DNA from: Eurosta solidaginis
Taxonomy: Eukaryota; Arthropoda; Insecta; Diptera; Tephritidae
Assembly (NCBI RefSeq): GCF_040869045.1
Contig: NC_090322.1
Span: 79,259,675 to 79,323,674, forward strand
DNA: 64,000 bases
Direction: 5' to 3'
Part shown: piece after piece, positions 40,136 through 50,451 of the stretch
How positions within the stretch are numbered: position 1 is the first letter of the stretch
Layout of the letters: each line of letters starts with the position of its first letter
Position numbers and translations under genes: made by a program
The notes under the pieces: generated by a model
What the model was told of the DNA's origin: nothing
The model's input: the letters and a program-made list of their open reading frames with translations, nothing else
Database searches by the model: none

Positions 40136-43095
40136 TGTCAGGGAAACAGACTCTTAGTCCCTACCTCGCTTTGCACCGTTTGCCAGCACAGAATATATAC
40201 ATTTGCGACATCCGCTCAATGCAGCTCCTGCCATGGACGGTGCCATTTTCCTAAATGTTCTGGTCTGCGCGACGGAAACCCCCCGACGGGTTTCATTGCG
40301 CCATGTTGCCAGGCCGCATACCCAAATACACCAGGGACCCCAATGCTTACCAAAGGACGTCTATTCCGAGGGCCACAATGGATTAACTGGGAAGATCACG
40401 GAGATAGTCGATTTCATGAAACGGCACAACATCCGCATTGCTGCTATTCAAGAGGCTAAACTCCCAGCAATATCTACATTGCAGACCTGTTCTCAGTATA
40501 ATGTCCACAGAAAAGGTCGCGAGAGCGGAAATGGAGGCGGCATCGCGTTTATCATACACCACGCTGTGCAATACCATATATTTGATCCCGACATCGACCG
40601 CAGGGACAGTGTCTCAGAACGTCAAGGATTATCTGTCCGGTCGGGCGATGCAAACCTAGAAATCATCAACATCCATATCCCTCCTGCCACCTGTTGCCCC
40701 AGTGGATATCGCTCTAATATCAGCGCCGTACTCACTGGCAACAATCGCATTATCTTAGGCGATTTCAATGCCCATCACGATCTATGGCATTCAAACTTGC
40801 GGGTGGACGGTAGGAGTGAGATGTTGGCGGATCAAATAGAAGAAACGACGTTCTGCACAATAAACGGTGACGCCCCCACACGTATGGTAGGAAGCTGTCA
40901 CAGTTCGCCGGATATTTCAATCGTGAGCGCAGAACTCGTAAATTGCGTCAACTGGCAGCCGATGGTAACATTGGCATCCGACCACCTGCCTATACTTATT
41001 TCGCTCGAGCGTTCCGCCGACCTCATCGTCGCAGAAAAACGCACTTTCATTAACTTTAAAAAAAGGAAAGTGGGACGAATACAAATCCTTTACAGACAAC
41101 CGCTTTGCTGCCCTCCCTATCCCAACTGATGCTCGCCAAGGGGAGCGTGATTTCCGCAAGGTCATGAATCCGCCTCGACTTGTTTCATTCCCGCCGGTAG
41201 AATTCCCGAAATTCGGCCCCACTTCCCGGTGGAGGCTGCAAGTTTAGCGAGAGAACGTGATCTTATAAGACAGCTCGATCCCAGCGACCCCCAAATAAGA
41301 GATATAAACCAACGCATCAGATTGATTGTGGATGAAGACAAGCGGGCGAAATCGGCGAATAGGTCAACTTTGGTCCACGGTAAAGTCCCTATCGAATCCG
41401 TCCAGGTACAATTACAAAGTTTCCATCGCCATTGGCGATAAAGCGATGTCGGGTGCGGAAAAATGCGCGAGCGCTTTCTGCCGACAATATATAATGCATT
41501 CTACGGTCGACACAGAAAGACGGAGGGCCAACAGACACGCGCATAAACATAAATTCAGCGCGTCACCAATTACCATCACCGCCAAAGAGGTTGAGGATGC
41601 CATCGGTAATGCTAAACCATCCAAAGCAGTGGGCCCAGACGGCATAGCCATGCCGATGCTTAAAAGCCTAGGGAAGGAGGGTTTCAAATATTTAGCACAT
41701 GTCTCTTTCCACCTTTGTCATACGAAAAATGGAAAATGGCCAAGGTGTTCCCGCTACTGAAGCCTGGGAAACCAGCTAACATAGGAGAGTCATATCGCCC
41801 GATATTTCTCCTATCGCCAGTAGCCAAGACGCTTGAAACATCAAAACCGAGAAGAATTAAACAGGGGGTGCCACAGGGTGGGTTCCTATCCCCACTTTTG
41901 TTTAATTTCTACATATCTAAGCTACCTTCGCCACAAGAAGGAGGTACTATCGTTTCCTACGCCGATGACTGCACAATAATGGCCCCAGGCCCAGGGATCG
42001 ATGAGCTTTTGCAACAGAATAAACGGCTACCTCCCTGATCTCTCCGGTTTTTTCGCCTCGCGAAACCTGGAATTATCACCGACTAAATCCTCCGCGGCCT
42101 TATTTACAACATGGACGTCCCAAAATTTCGAGCATTTTGAACATCCACTTCGATGGCACTACGCTACCGACTGTCCTACACCCCGAAATCTTGGGTGTGA
42201 CGTTTGATCAGGATCTACATTTTGGTGAGCATGCAGCCGCAATTGTACCGAAAATCCAGAGCCGTAATAAAATCCTCAAATCCCTTGCTGGCAGTACTTG
42301 GGGAAAAGACAAAGAAACGCTCATTACCACTTACAAAGCAATTGGCCATCCGATTGCATGCTACGCGTCCCCTATATGGTCGCCAAGCCTAAAAATAACC
42401 CACTGGAATAAGCTACAGGCCTGCCAAAATACTGCGCTCAGAACCGCCACGGGCTGTCTTCTTATGTCCCCAGAACACCATGTACATAATGACGCGAGAA
42501 TACTCCCCATCAACGAGAGAAATGAGATGCTAACCAAACAGTTCCTGTTGAAGACCCAGAAACCTGGGCATCCCAACAGACATCTGATTGATGAGCGAAC
42601 ACCGCCTAGGGACTTAAGCAGTCATCTCCGCATTTTGAGGGAATACGGCACCTGAGAACTCAGCCGTATGAAGCAAAAAAACACAAGCAGGTCCTTGGTG
42701 AACTCCACAAACAGGCGTCGGACCTTTATGCCAGGAATTGCCCGGTGAATCCAGTACTCAGGGAACAGTACCAAAAACTTGCGGAAGAGGAGCGCATACT
42801 CCCCAGGGAAACGCGAGTCGCTCTGGCTCAACTTCGTTCTGGATACTGTAACAGGTTAAACTCTTATATATCCAGAATCAACCCCGACATACAAAATGTA
42901 TGCCCCGCTTGCCATGTGTCCCCACATGACACCAACCATCTCTTTAATTGGAATGTGCAACCAACACCCCTTTCATTATGGTCCACCCCTGTTGAAACAG
43001 CAAGCTTCCTTGGACTCCCGTTAGAGGATATTGATGACAATTTGTGATCGGTCGCAGCAATTAGGTGGGGCGAAGCATTGCTACAACAACAACAG
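40136..43095 (+). mobile_element. Jockey-like LINE copy C, RT core deleted
   Basis: Plus-strand copy. The endonuclease frame 40203-41129 (308 codons) has the EEP blocks IAAIQEAKL, GGGIAFIIHH, LGDFNAHHDLW and SDHLPILISL. RT pieces follow at 41326-41760 and 41715-42038. Between KTLET and SKPRRIKQG (near 41840) about 0.3 kb present in copy A is missing, including RT motif A. SYADDCTIM is retained at about 41958. The C-terminal domain is 42137-42655 and 42745-43047, and the 3' end has CTACAACAACAACAG at about 43080-43095. It is non-autonomous. Confidence 0.8.
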
Positions 43096-43099
43096 CAAG

Positions 43100-43500
43100 G
43101 AGCCACAAAAGATTTATAAAAGTTACGAGGACGTCGGGTTTTGGGATCTAGCCCAGAACAACCTGTCCGATGCAACCATCCCATGCACGTGACACACTGA
43201 CAAGAGTACGACCGTCCTAAAAAAATTATTTTCCGGTAAACGCAACAACCCATTTGTCAGGACCGGGATCCGGATTGGGTTCGATACCTTCCCCGAGCAG
43301 TAGAGTATGGCGCAGTCCCGCTGCAAGGAGCTGCTGGGAGGATGACAATTTGTGAGAGGGACGTAACAAATTAAATGGGGTTACACTGAAATGACAGCCC
43401 TTGTTCGGAAGAAAGCCCGAGTCGCTCCGGTATATATGCTGCCTTGGGAAGCGTAGAATTCCAGATAGTTCATGTTTTTGTAATTGGAGCTGCACACGAT
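43100..43500 (-). pseudogene. Jockey-like LINE, 5' PHD-like region fragment (copy D)
   Basis: On the minus strand, 43495-43226 ends in LLLGEGIEPNPDPGPDKW. The continuation near 43253-43110 has a Cys/His series (C..C.......SYSCQCVTC...WLH..GC) followed by NFYKSFVAPCC. This resembles the N-terminal zinc-binding (PHD-like) region before the endonuclease of Jockey-type ORF2. It is opposite in orientation to the adjacent copy C. Confidence 0.6.
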
Positions 43501-43509
43501 TAATCCTCC

Positions 43510-43833
43510 TTACGATTTCATACCAGAAACGAACTAATGTTATGAAACTAAAATTTAGTATATTTTGCTACAGAATTGTAGCTTCGCTTCTGGTGTCACT
43601 TGTGGTGTTACGTGTCCTCTGATTATTGTTCTAAGAGTTCTACTACATTCTCTAGCGCATCGACTATAACGTTAACCGCTTGTATTCTGGCGCTCCATCG
43701 TGTTTCAGATTCACATTTGACAGCTTTGTTAAAGCATTTGTTAATAATTCTCATCGTAACGTTTTATGTATGAAAAAAAGATATATGCTTTCAATTATTC
43801 CACAACCTGCCGCAAGTGTTTGGGATATATGCA
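43510..43833 (-). pseudogene. Third hAT (ZMYM1-like) fragment
   Basis: The minus strand reads CISQTLAAGC, then YLFF and RWELLTNAL, then CESETRWSARIQAVN and VVELLEQ. This matches the block around SLSDTRWSAR in the hAT at 25603-25938. It is interrupted by a MITE at 43834-44421 and probably resumes for about 25 bp at 44422-44447. It contains stops and is a relic. Confidence 0.65.
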
Positions 43834-44421
43834 TTAGGGCGGGTCGATTTGTGGGGAGGCAAAAAAATCGCCCATTGTTCTGTGAAAATCATATTCTGGG
43901 GATCAAAATAAGAAACTTTGCCGAAGGAACCATACCTCTAAAACGAATTCTGATGTCCCCCCCCCCCTTTGGGTCGTAGGGGCAAATTTTGAAAAATTCC
44001 ACTTTGAAATGCCTATGTTTTTTTTCTTTTTGGAGTAGAACATATGTAAATGAAAAACGGAATTTAACTTAGTAATAGAAAAGAAATTAAAAAAAAAAAT
44101 GATTAGAAATTAGCGTTTTTAAAACCAAGGCATCACTGTGATGCATTTGCATGTCGTAAACATAGTTGTGTGGGTTTTTTATTCAACCGTTATCACTGTG
44201 ACACAATTGCAGATCGTAAAATTGCTTGTGTTGTTTTTTTTAAGCCACCACAAGACACAGCAGGTAGAATTGAAATTGCCCCTACCCAAAAGTTCGTCCC
44301 AAAGGGGGGGACATCAGAATTCGTTTTAGAGGTATGGTTCCTTCGGCAAAGTTTCTTATTTTGATCCCTAGAATACGATTTTCACAGAGCAATGAGCGAT
44401 TTTTAAATCGACCCGCCCTAA
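43834..44421. mobile_element. MITE with about 160-bp inverted arms
   Basis: The left end (TTAGGGCGGGTCGATTT, 43834) and the right end (to 44421) are reverse complements, apart from small differences, for about 160 bp. The 6-bp TATGCA lies on both sides (43828-43833 and 44422-44427). The flanks rejoin to give uninterrupted hAT-like reading. No transposase is present. The arms include a C10-11/G8 run whose length differs between the two sides. Confidence 0.8.
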
Positions 44422-44447
44422 TATGCATGCATAGAAATTTTTTTCAC

Positions 44448-45399
44448 TGGTAACAATCGCATTATCTTAGGCGATTTCAATGCCCATCACGATCTATGGC
44501 ATTCAAACTTGCGGGCGGACAGTAGGGGTGAGATGTTGGCGGATCAAATAGAAGAAACGACGTTCTGCACAATAAACGGAGACGCCCCCACACGTATGGT
44601 AGGAAGCTGTCACAGTTCGCCGGATATATCAATCGTGAGCGCAGGACTCGTAAACTGCGTCAACTGGCAGCCGATGGTAACATTGGCTTCAGACCACCTC
44701 GCTTCATTCCCGTCGGTAGAATTCCCGAAATTCGGCACCACTTTCCGGCGGAGGCCGCAAATTTAGCGAGAGAACGTGACCGTATAAGACAGCTCGATCC
44801 CGGAGAGCCCCAAATAAGGGATATAAACCAACGCATCAGACTGCTTGTGGATGAACACAAGCGGGCGAAATGGGAGGAGCACCTAAGCGGTAGTAACCTC
44901 TCTGCCGGTGTAGGTATACTTTGGTCCACCATAAAATCCCTATAGAATCCGTCTAGGCACAATGACAAAGTTTCCATCGCCTTTGGCGATAAAGTGCTGT
45001 CGGATGCGAAAAAATGCGCGAGCGCTTTCTGCCGACAATATATAATGTGGGCCCAGACGGCACAGCCATGCCGATGCTTAAAAGCTTAGGGAAAGAGGGT
45101 TTCATATATTTAGCGCATGTCTTCAAACTGTCCTTTCCACCTTTGTCATTCCCGAAAAATGGAAAATGGCCAGTGTGGTCCCGCTACTAAAGCGTGGGAA
45201 ACCAGCTAACATAGGAGAGTCATATCGCCCGATATCTCTCCTACCGCCAGTAGCCAAGACGCTTGAAGCCATTTTGATCCCCTACTTCAAAGTAAATTTG
45301 CAGCTAGCCTGTCATCAGCAAAACCAAGAAGAATTAAACAAGGGGTGCCACAGGGTGGTGTCCTATCTCCACTTTTGTTTAATTTCTACATATCTAAGC
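44448..45399 (+). pseudogene. Jockey-like LINE copy E, endonuclease/RT fragment
   Basis: It starts within the endonuclease (GDFNAHHDLWHSNL) and continues through EMLADQIEE, SSPDISIVSA and a deletion before RERD. RT follows with GPDGTAMPMLKS, VVPLLKRGKPANIG and YRPISLLPP, then the jump to QEELNKGCH also seen in copy C. Both ends are abrupt and no tail is seen. It carries the RT-core deletion shared with copy C, so the two may descend from one deleted master copy. Confidence 0.75.
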
Positions 45400-45640
45400 A
45401 GTCGCCGACTATCATTCAAAGCGTTCACACATCGTTTTTCTCTCAGTGACTAGTTTTGTGACTTACAATTGTTATTGTGTTAACGTTCCATTTCTTTTTC
45501 CTTCATTCTTACCTTTGTTTTCCTTTTTTTTTTTTTTTGATTAATCCCATGTGTTAATTTAAATTTAAAATGGCTCCGGGACCGACCTCCGGATAGGTCA
45601 CCGAATCGCTTTTCTGCGTTAAGTGATCATCTAGACAACC
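45400..45640. other. T-rich 5' region of the I-like LINE
   Basis: No ORF is supported. It has a pyrimidine-rich tract with T14 at about 45525-45538 just before the LINE ORF1 region. It probably includes the 5' untranslated part. Confidence 0.4.
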
Positions 45641-45860
45641 CAACCAGAAAAAAGACAGAAAGCTAATCCTAAACAAGAGATTTTCCCAGCACTCCACCCA
45701 AAATGCCCTCCAACCTATAACCCAAAATTCCTTCTAATTTCATCCTCAGACAATAATAAACCATTATCCCAGCTAAGTCCTTTTGCCATTAAAAAATCAA
45801 TTGAAGCTATATCAACCGAAACAGATTCAGTTACCCAACTTCGTGTAATAACTTCGATTT
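45640..45860 (+). pseudogene. I-like LINE ORF1 (gag), N-terminal part
   Basis: The plus frame near 45700-45860 reads PPTYNPKFLLIS, PLSQLSPFAIKKSIEAIS and then DSVTQLR, which fits the RNA-binding region at the start of Jockey/I-type ORF1 proteins. At about 45855 it stops, and the next expected codons (a VRT.QVADRFLKVK block) appear only at 47545, so it is split by the insert that includes the RTE-like copy. Confidence 0.65.
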
Positions 45861-46045
45861 AGAATAAAATACAAATGATTTTGGTTGTGCACGAATGTTC
45901 AGCGCTGACATCAGAATGTTATTACTGAATACTCTCTTTTATAGAAAAATTACTTACAATACTATTACAATATTTACATACAATACTAACATACTAAAAA
46001 TAACTACATTCTATTTCTATATACCTAGTCAGTATAATATTCTTA
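45861..46045. other. Insert DNA within I-like ORF1, unassigned
   Basis: This AT-rich stretch is not part of LINE ORF1. It has no coding that I recognise. It could be a fragment of another repeat into which the RTE-like LINE inserted. Confidence 0.4.
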
Positions 46046-47495
46046 TTACCTTACTTACTTAATTGGCGCTTAACCGTCTAAACGGTTATGGCCGTCCAAC
46101 AAGGCGATAGAAACACTTTCTTGGCCGGAGCATCATCTTTCATTCTCATAACATGGCCTAGCCAGCGCAACCGCTGCATTTTAATTCCCTGGACTATGTT
46201 AATGTCTGCGTATAGCTCGTACAGTTCATCATTAAATCTTCTTCGGTACTCGTCATCGCCAACGCGTAGAGGTCAATAAATCTTTCAAGAACTTTTCTCT
46301 CGAACACTCCCAAAGCCGCTTCATCTGCTGTTGTCATGGTCCATGCTTCTGCCCCATATAGCAGGACGGGTACGATAAGTGACTTGTTGAGTATGATTTT
46401 CGTTCGCCGAGAGAGGACTTTACTTTTCAATTACCTACCTAGTCCAAAGTAGCATTTATTGGCAAGATTGGTTCTTCGCTGGATTTCAGTGCTGATGTTG
46501 TTGCTAGTGTTGATGCTGGTTCCCAAATAAACGAAGTCTTTTACTATTTCGAAATTATGGCTGCCAACAGTAGCGTGGTTGCCAAGGCGCGCATGCGCTG
46601 ACTCTTTGCTCGATGACAGTAGGCACTTCGTTTTGTCCTCATTCACAATCACACCCAACCTTACCGCTTCTTTTTCCAGTTTGGAGTAAGCAGAACTAAC
46701 AGCGCGGGTGTTTAGGTCGATGATATCAATGTGATCAGCATATGCAAGTAATTGCACGCTTTTATAGTATATTGTTCCAGTACGGCTAAGTTCTGCAGCT
46801 AGTATAATTTTCTCCTGCATCAATTAAAGAAATCGCACGATAAGGGGTTACCCTGTCTGAACCCTCGTTTAGTTTCGAACGGCTCGGAGAGGTCCTTCCC
46901 AATTCTGACTCAGCTGATGGTGTTGCTCAACGTCATTTTGCACAGCCATATAAGTTTTGCGGGGAAACCAAATTCAGACATAGCGGCATATAGGCAGCTC
47001 CTTTTCCTGCTGTCGAAGACGACTTTAAAGTCGACGAAGAGGTGATGTGTGTCGATTCTCTTTTCACGGGTTTTTTCCAATATTTGGCGCATTGTGTTAA
47101 TCTGGTCGATGGTAGATTTACCAGGTCTGAAGCCGCACTGATAAGGCCCAATCAGCCGGTTCACGGTGGGCTTCAATCTTTCGCACAATACACTTGAAAG
47201 GACCTTATATGCGATATTAAAAAGGCTGACTCCACGATAGTTGGTGCATTTTGTAGTATCCCCCTTCTTGTGGACTGGGCAAAGAACACTTAGATTCCAA
47301 CCGTCGGGCATGCACTCGTCCGCCCATATTTTGCTAAGAAGCTGCTGCATGCGCCTTACCAACTCCTCGCCGCCGTACTTGAATAGCTCCGCAGGCAATC
47401 CATCAGCGCCCACGGCCTTATTGTTTTTCAATATGGTTATTGCTATTCTAACTTCGTCATAATCAGGCGGGGGGACATATATTCCATCATCATCT
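46046..47495 (-). mobile_element. RTE-like LINE, second copy, RT damaged
   Basis: Minus strand. Frame 47635-46910 reads as RT: NNKAVGADGLPAELFK, LCPVHKKGD, YRGVSLFNIAYK, YQCGFRPGKST and LFVDFKVVFDS (motif A, with V for the usual A). Frame 46823-46431 has QLLAYADHIDIID, where motif C has lost its second aspartate (YADH for YADD). Frame 46430-46194 has LIVPVLLYGAEAWTM. Its 3' end has the same ACTTACTTACTTA tail as the copy at 34261. The 5' end merges into an ATT-rich microsatellite at about 47497-47545. Confidence 0.8.
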
Positions 47496-47545
47496 TCAAT
47501 AATAATAATATAATAAAATATATATGTATATAATAATATACTTGT
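47496..47545. repeat. AAT/TATA-rich microsatellite
   Basis: AATAATAATAATATAATAAAATATATAT-like simple repeat at the junction of the RTE-like LINE with the I-like ORF1. Confidence 0.6.
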
Positions 47546-48290
47546 CTTGGTGCGCACCGCACAAGTAGCAGACAGGTTTCTAAAAGTTAAATCTTTCCCC
47601 AACCTTTGTCCAATTGTTGTAAAATTACATGACACCTTGAATTCGGTTAAAGGTTTAATCTATGCTCCCTGCATTAAGCAGAAGAAATAGTACGTCAACT
47701 GAAAGACCAAAAAGTTACGGGTGTATACAAATTTACAAAAAAAGTTGAAGGCAAAACTATTTTCACTGGGCAAATTGTTTTAACATTTGACCTGTATCGA
47801 CTCACTGAATCCGTAGAAGTAGCATGGTATAAAACTAAGGTTCAACCCTACATTCCAAGTCCAATGCGTTGTAGGCGCTGCCAAATTCTGGGACATACCC
47901 AAAAAAAGTGCCAAAAAGTGCCAATATGCGACATTTGCAATCTCCCACTTCATAACCCTGAAAAATGCGTCAGAACTCAACGTGCTAATTATAAAGAAGA
48001 GCACACATCTTCGTACAAAAATTGTCCAAAATATGTCGAACCCAAGGAAATTCTTAAGATTAAAACTGCCGAAATATGCAGTATGGGCGAAGCACGGCAA
48101 AAATACAAAAATAGATTACCCCTCTCACAACGCCTAAACTCCTACGCCTCTACCACAAAAAATATTTCATCTACCAATATTCATTCATCAAACACTATTG
48201 ACAAATCTAAAACCAAAAATGAAAAATCTACCGATGCTAGTGCACCAACGCAATACACATATCCATTGGACTTGACTCCAATAACTTAAC
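47545..48290 (+). pseudogene. I-like LINE ORF1 (gag), zinc-knuckle part
   Basis: After VRT.QVADRFLKVK and a KLHDTLNSVKGLIYAP block (with a stop near 47687), the text runs through YKTKVQPYIPSPMRCRRCQ. Three Cys/His knuckles follow (CRRCQILGHTQKKC, CDICNLPLHNPEKC and a degenerate third in which the usual C is Y/S). KILKIKTAEICSMGEAR follows, then a Ser/Thr/Asn-rich tail to the stop at 48287. The domain order is that of insect I-clade ORF1. Confidence 0.75.
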
Positions 48291-48539
48291 CGAAAAACCA
48301 ACCTCAAGCAACCACAATATAACATATTACACCACTACCGAACAACAAACTTCAAGTAACCTCAATAAATCAAACTATACCAAGCATCCTCAATAAAATC
48401 AATTCCACTAATTCTTTAGAAAATTATTCATTACTACAAACTAACATACCAACCACCCATCTAAATCCAACATCTGAATCAAATATTACAACACCAATGT
48501 CACCAATATCAGTCTTTACCCAAAATCTACTAAAAAATA

Positions 48540-50450
48540 ATGACTACTATGTCGAAAACAACAACAGCATTAAGAAAACCTCTTCGATGGATTATTCCAT
48601 CGATGACTTTTAACCAAATCTCTCTAAAGTCCCTCGCTTCTGTAAAGTTCACCTTTACAAAAGACAGAGCACTCTTCCTTTTCTTTCTCATAGACCTGAA
48701 CATTCTCCAGTGGAATATGAAAGGTTTTTATAACAATTCTCTGAACTCCAGATTCTTATCAAACGGTATAACCCAAGCCTTATCGCAATTCAAGAAACAC
48801 ATTGTCCCCACAACTCTAATCCAGTCTTTCTAAACAGCTATTCCACATACTTTGTAAATTCTTGGTCAAATACCACAGCCAAACAAGGCGCCGGTTTAGC
48901 AATAAAGAACTATATCCCACATAGGAAAATAGGCGTCAACTACCAACTTCAAGTGGTAGTGATCGGGGTAGATTTGAGTATCAAATTCACCGTGGCATCT
49001 ATCTATATACCTCCTTGTCAAACATTTAGCAGCAGGGACCTAACCGATATTTTCGGAGCAGTTAACACACTACTTATAGTACTTGGTGACTTTAACGGTT
49101 GGAATAGCATATGGGGCGGCTCCTCCGACAATCACCGAGGCCGGATTATAGAAAATGCTATAAGACTATCCGACCATGTGCCTTTTGAATGATGGCAGTC
49201 CGACCCACTTTTCCACTCTCTCTTCCATTTCCCACGTAGACATCTCCCGAAGTTCCCCTCCTTTGTTCCCACTTATACAATGGAAAGCACTAGACGACCT
49301 TCACAACAGCGACCACTTCCCGTTAATCCTAAACTTCTCATTGTATCTAAACACTACCCGACGCGCAAAAACACCACCCAAATTTCTACTTGATTTCGCT
49401 GACAGGGAGAAATTCAAAAAGGATGCTGACCTTGAACTTAGCGCTAGAGATGAATCCAACTTTCCAAATCATGAAGGGTCTAGCATTGCTAAAGCAATAC
49501 ACGTGGCCGCAAACCACTGCATCCCTCAAGCATCACCCTCCCGCAGAACCCACGTACCATGGTGGAACAAGGATCTGACGATCCTTCGAAGGGATAAAAT
49601 GCAAGCTTGGCATAGATTTAAAAATAATCCAACACCTTTGAACCTTATAAACTTCAATAAACTCAGATTTCGGAAAGAAATGAAAACACAAAAAAAGGCA
49701 AGTTTCGAAAAATTTACTAAATCTATCTCCCTCAATTCTTCTGTATCCGATATCTGGAATAAAATCAATAGACTATGCCATATGGTTGCAAATCGAATTG
49801 CATGGTTTACTGAGACCGGATGTATATCCGTTATAAAATGGTATTCTTCAGGGTTCTCCACTATCCGTAATCTTGTTTAGCATTGCATTTAATGATATAA
49901 GTAACATTATAAAAGCTAACAGTTTTGTAGATCATTGCCTTTATGCAGACGATGTCTACATATTATGCAAAAGAAACGAAAAGGAAGTAACAAATATTAT
50001 CTTTAAAAATTTAATAAAGGAAATCATGGACTGGGGTGACTACTCCGGGCCAGGATTTCCTTAGAAAAAACTAAAAACTTCCACATATGTAGGAAACATG
50101 CCTGCGATTTCGATAACCATACTTTAGCAATAAATATTGTAGTGATCGCAAATGTAAAAAAGTTGAAGATATTAGGTATTATATTCTCGCATAACTACAA
50201 ATGGATATGCCACTTCACTCATCTAAAAAAAGCATTAGCTGCCAGAATTAATATTGTTACTTACCTTGCTAGTAAGAAATTCCATTTACATATTAACACC
50301 CTAATGTATATAACTAAAACGTTAATCTTAAGTAAAATCGACTATGGGCTCTTTCTCTTCTGGAACCCACCTAAATCTGCAACCAACATCATTAAACCAG
50401 CTTATCACCAAGCAGAGCGTGCAAGCGTTTATGCTATGCTACGTTTATGT
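48540..50450 (+). pseudogene. I-like LINE ORF2, endonuclease and RT with deletion
   Basis: The plus frames give endonuclease NILQWNMKGF, AIQETHCP (in another frame), FTVASIYIPPCQ, VLGDFNGWNSIWGG and NSDHFPLI. A basic linker then leads to WNKDLTILRRDK and KNNPTPLNLINF. Near 49785 the text jumps to VANRI and then at 49850 to the RT part after motif A, with CLYADDVYILC (motif C) at about 49935. The RT C-terminal part (SKIDYGLFLFWNPPK) ends at 50450, where Gypsy sequence takes over in mid-gene. Several frameshifts are present. Confidence 0.75.
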
Positions 50451-50451
50451 T

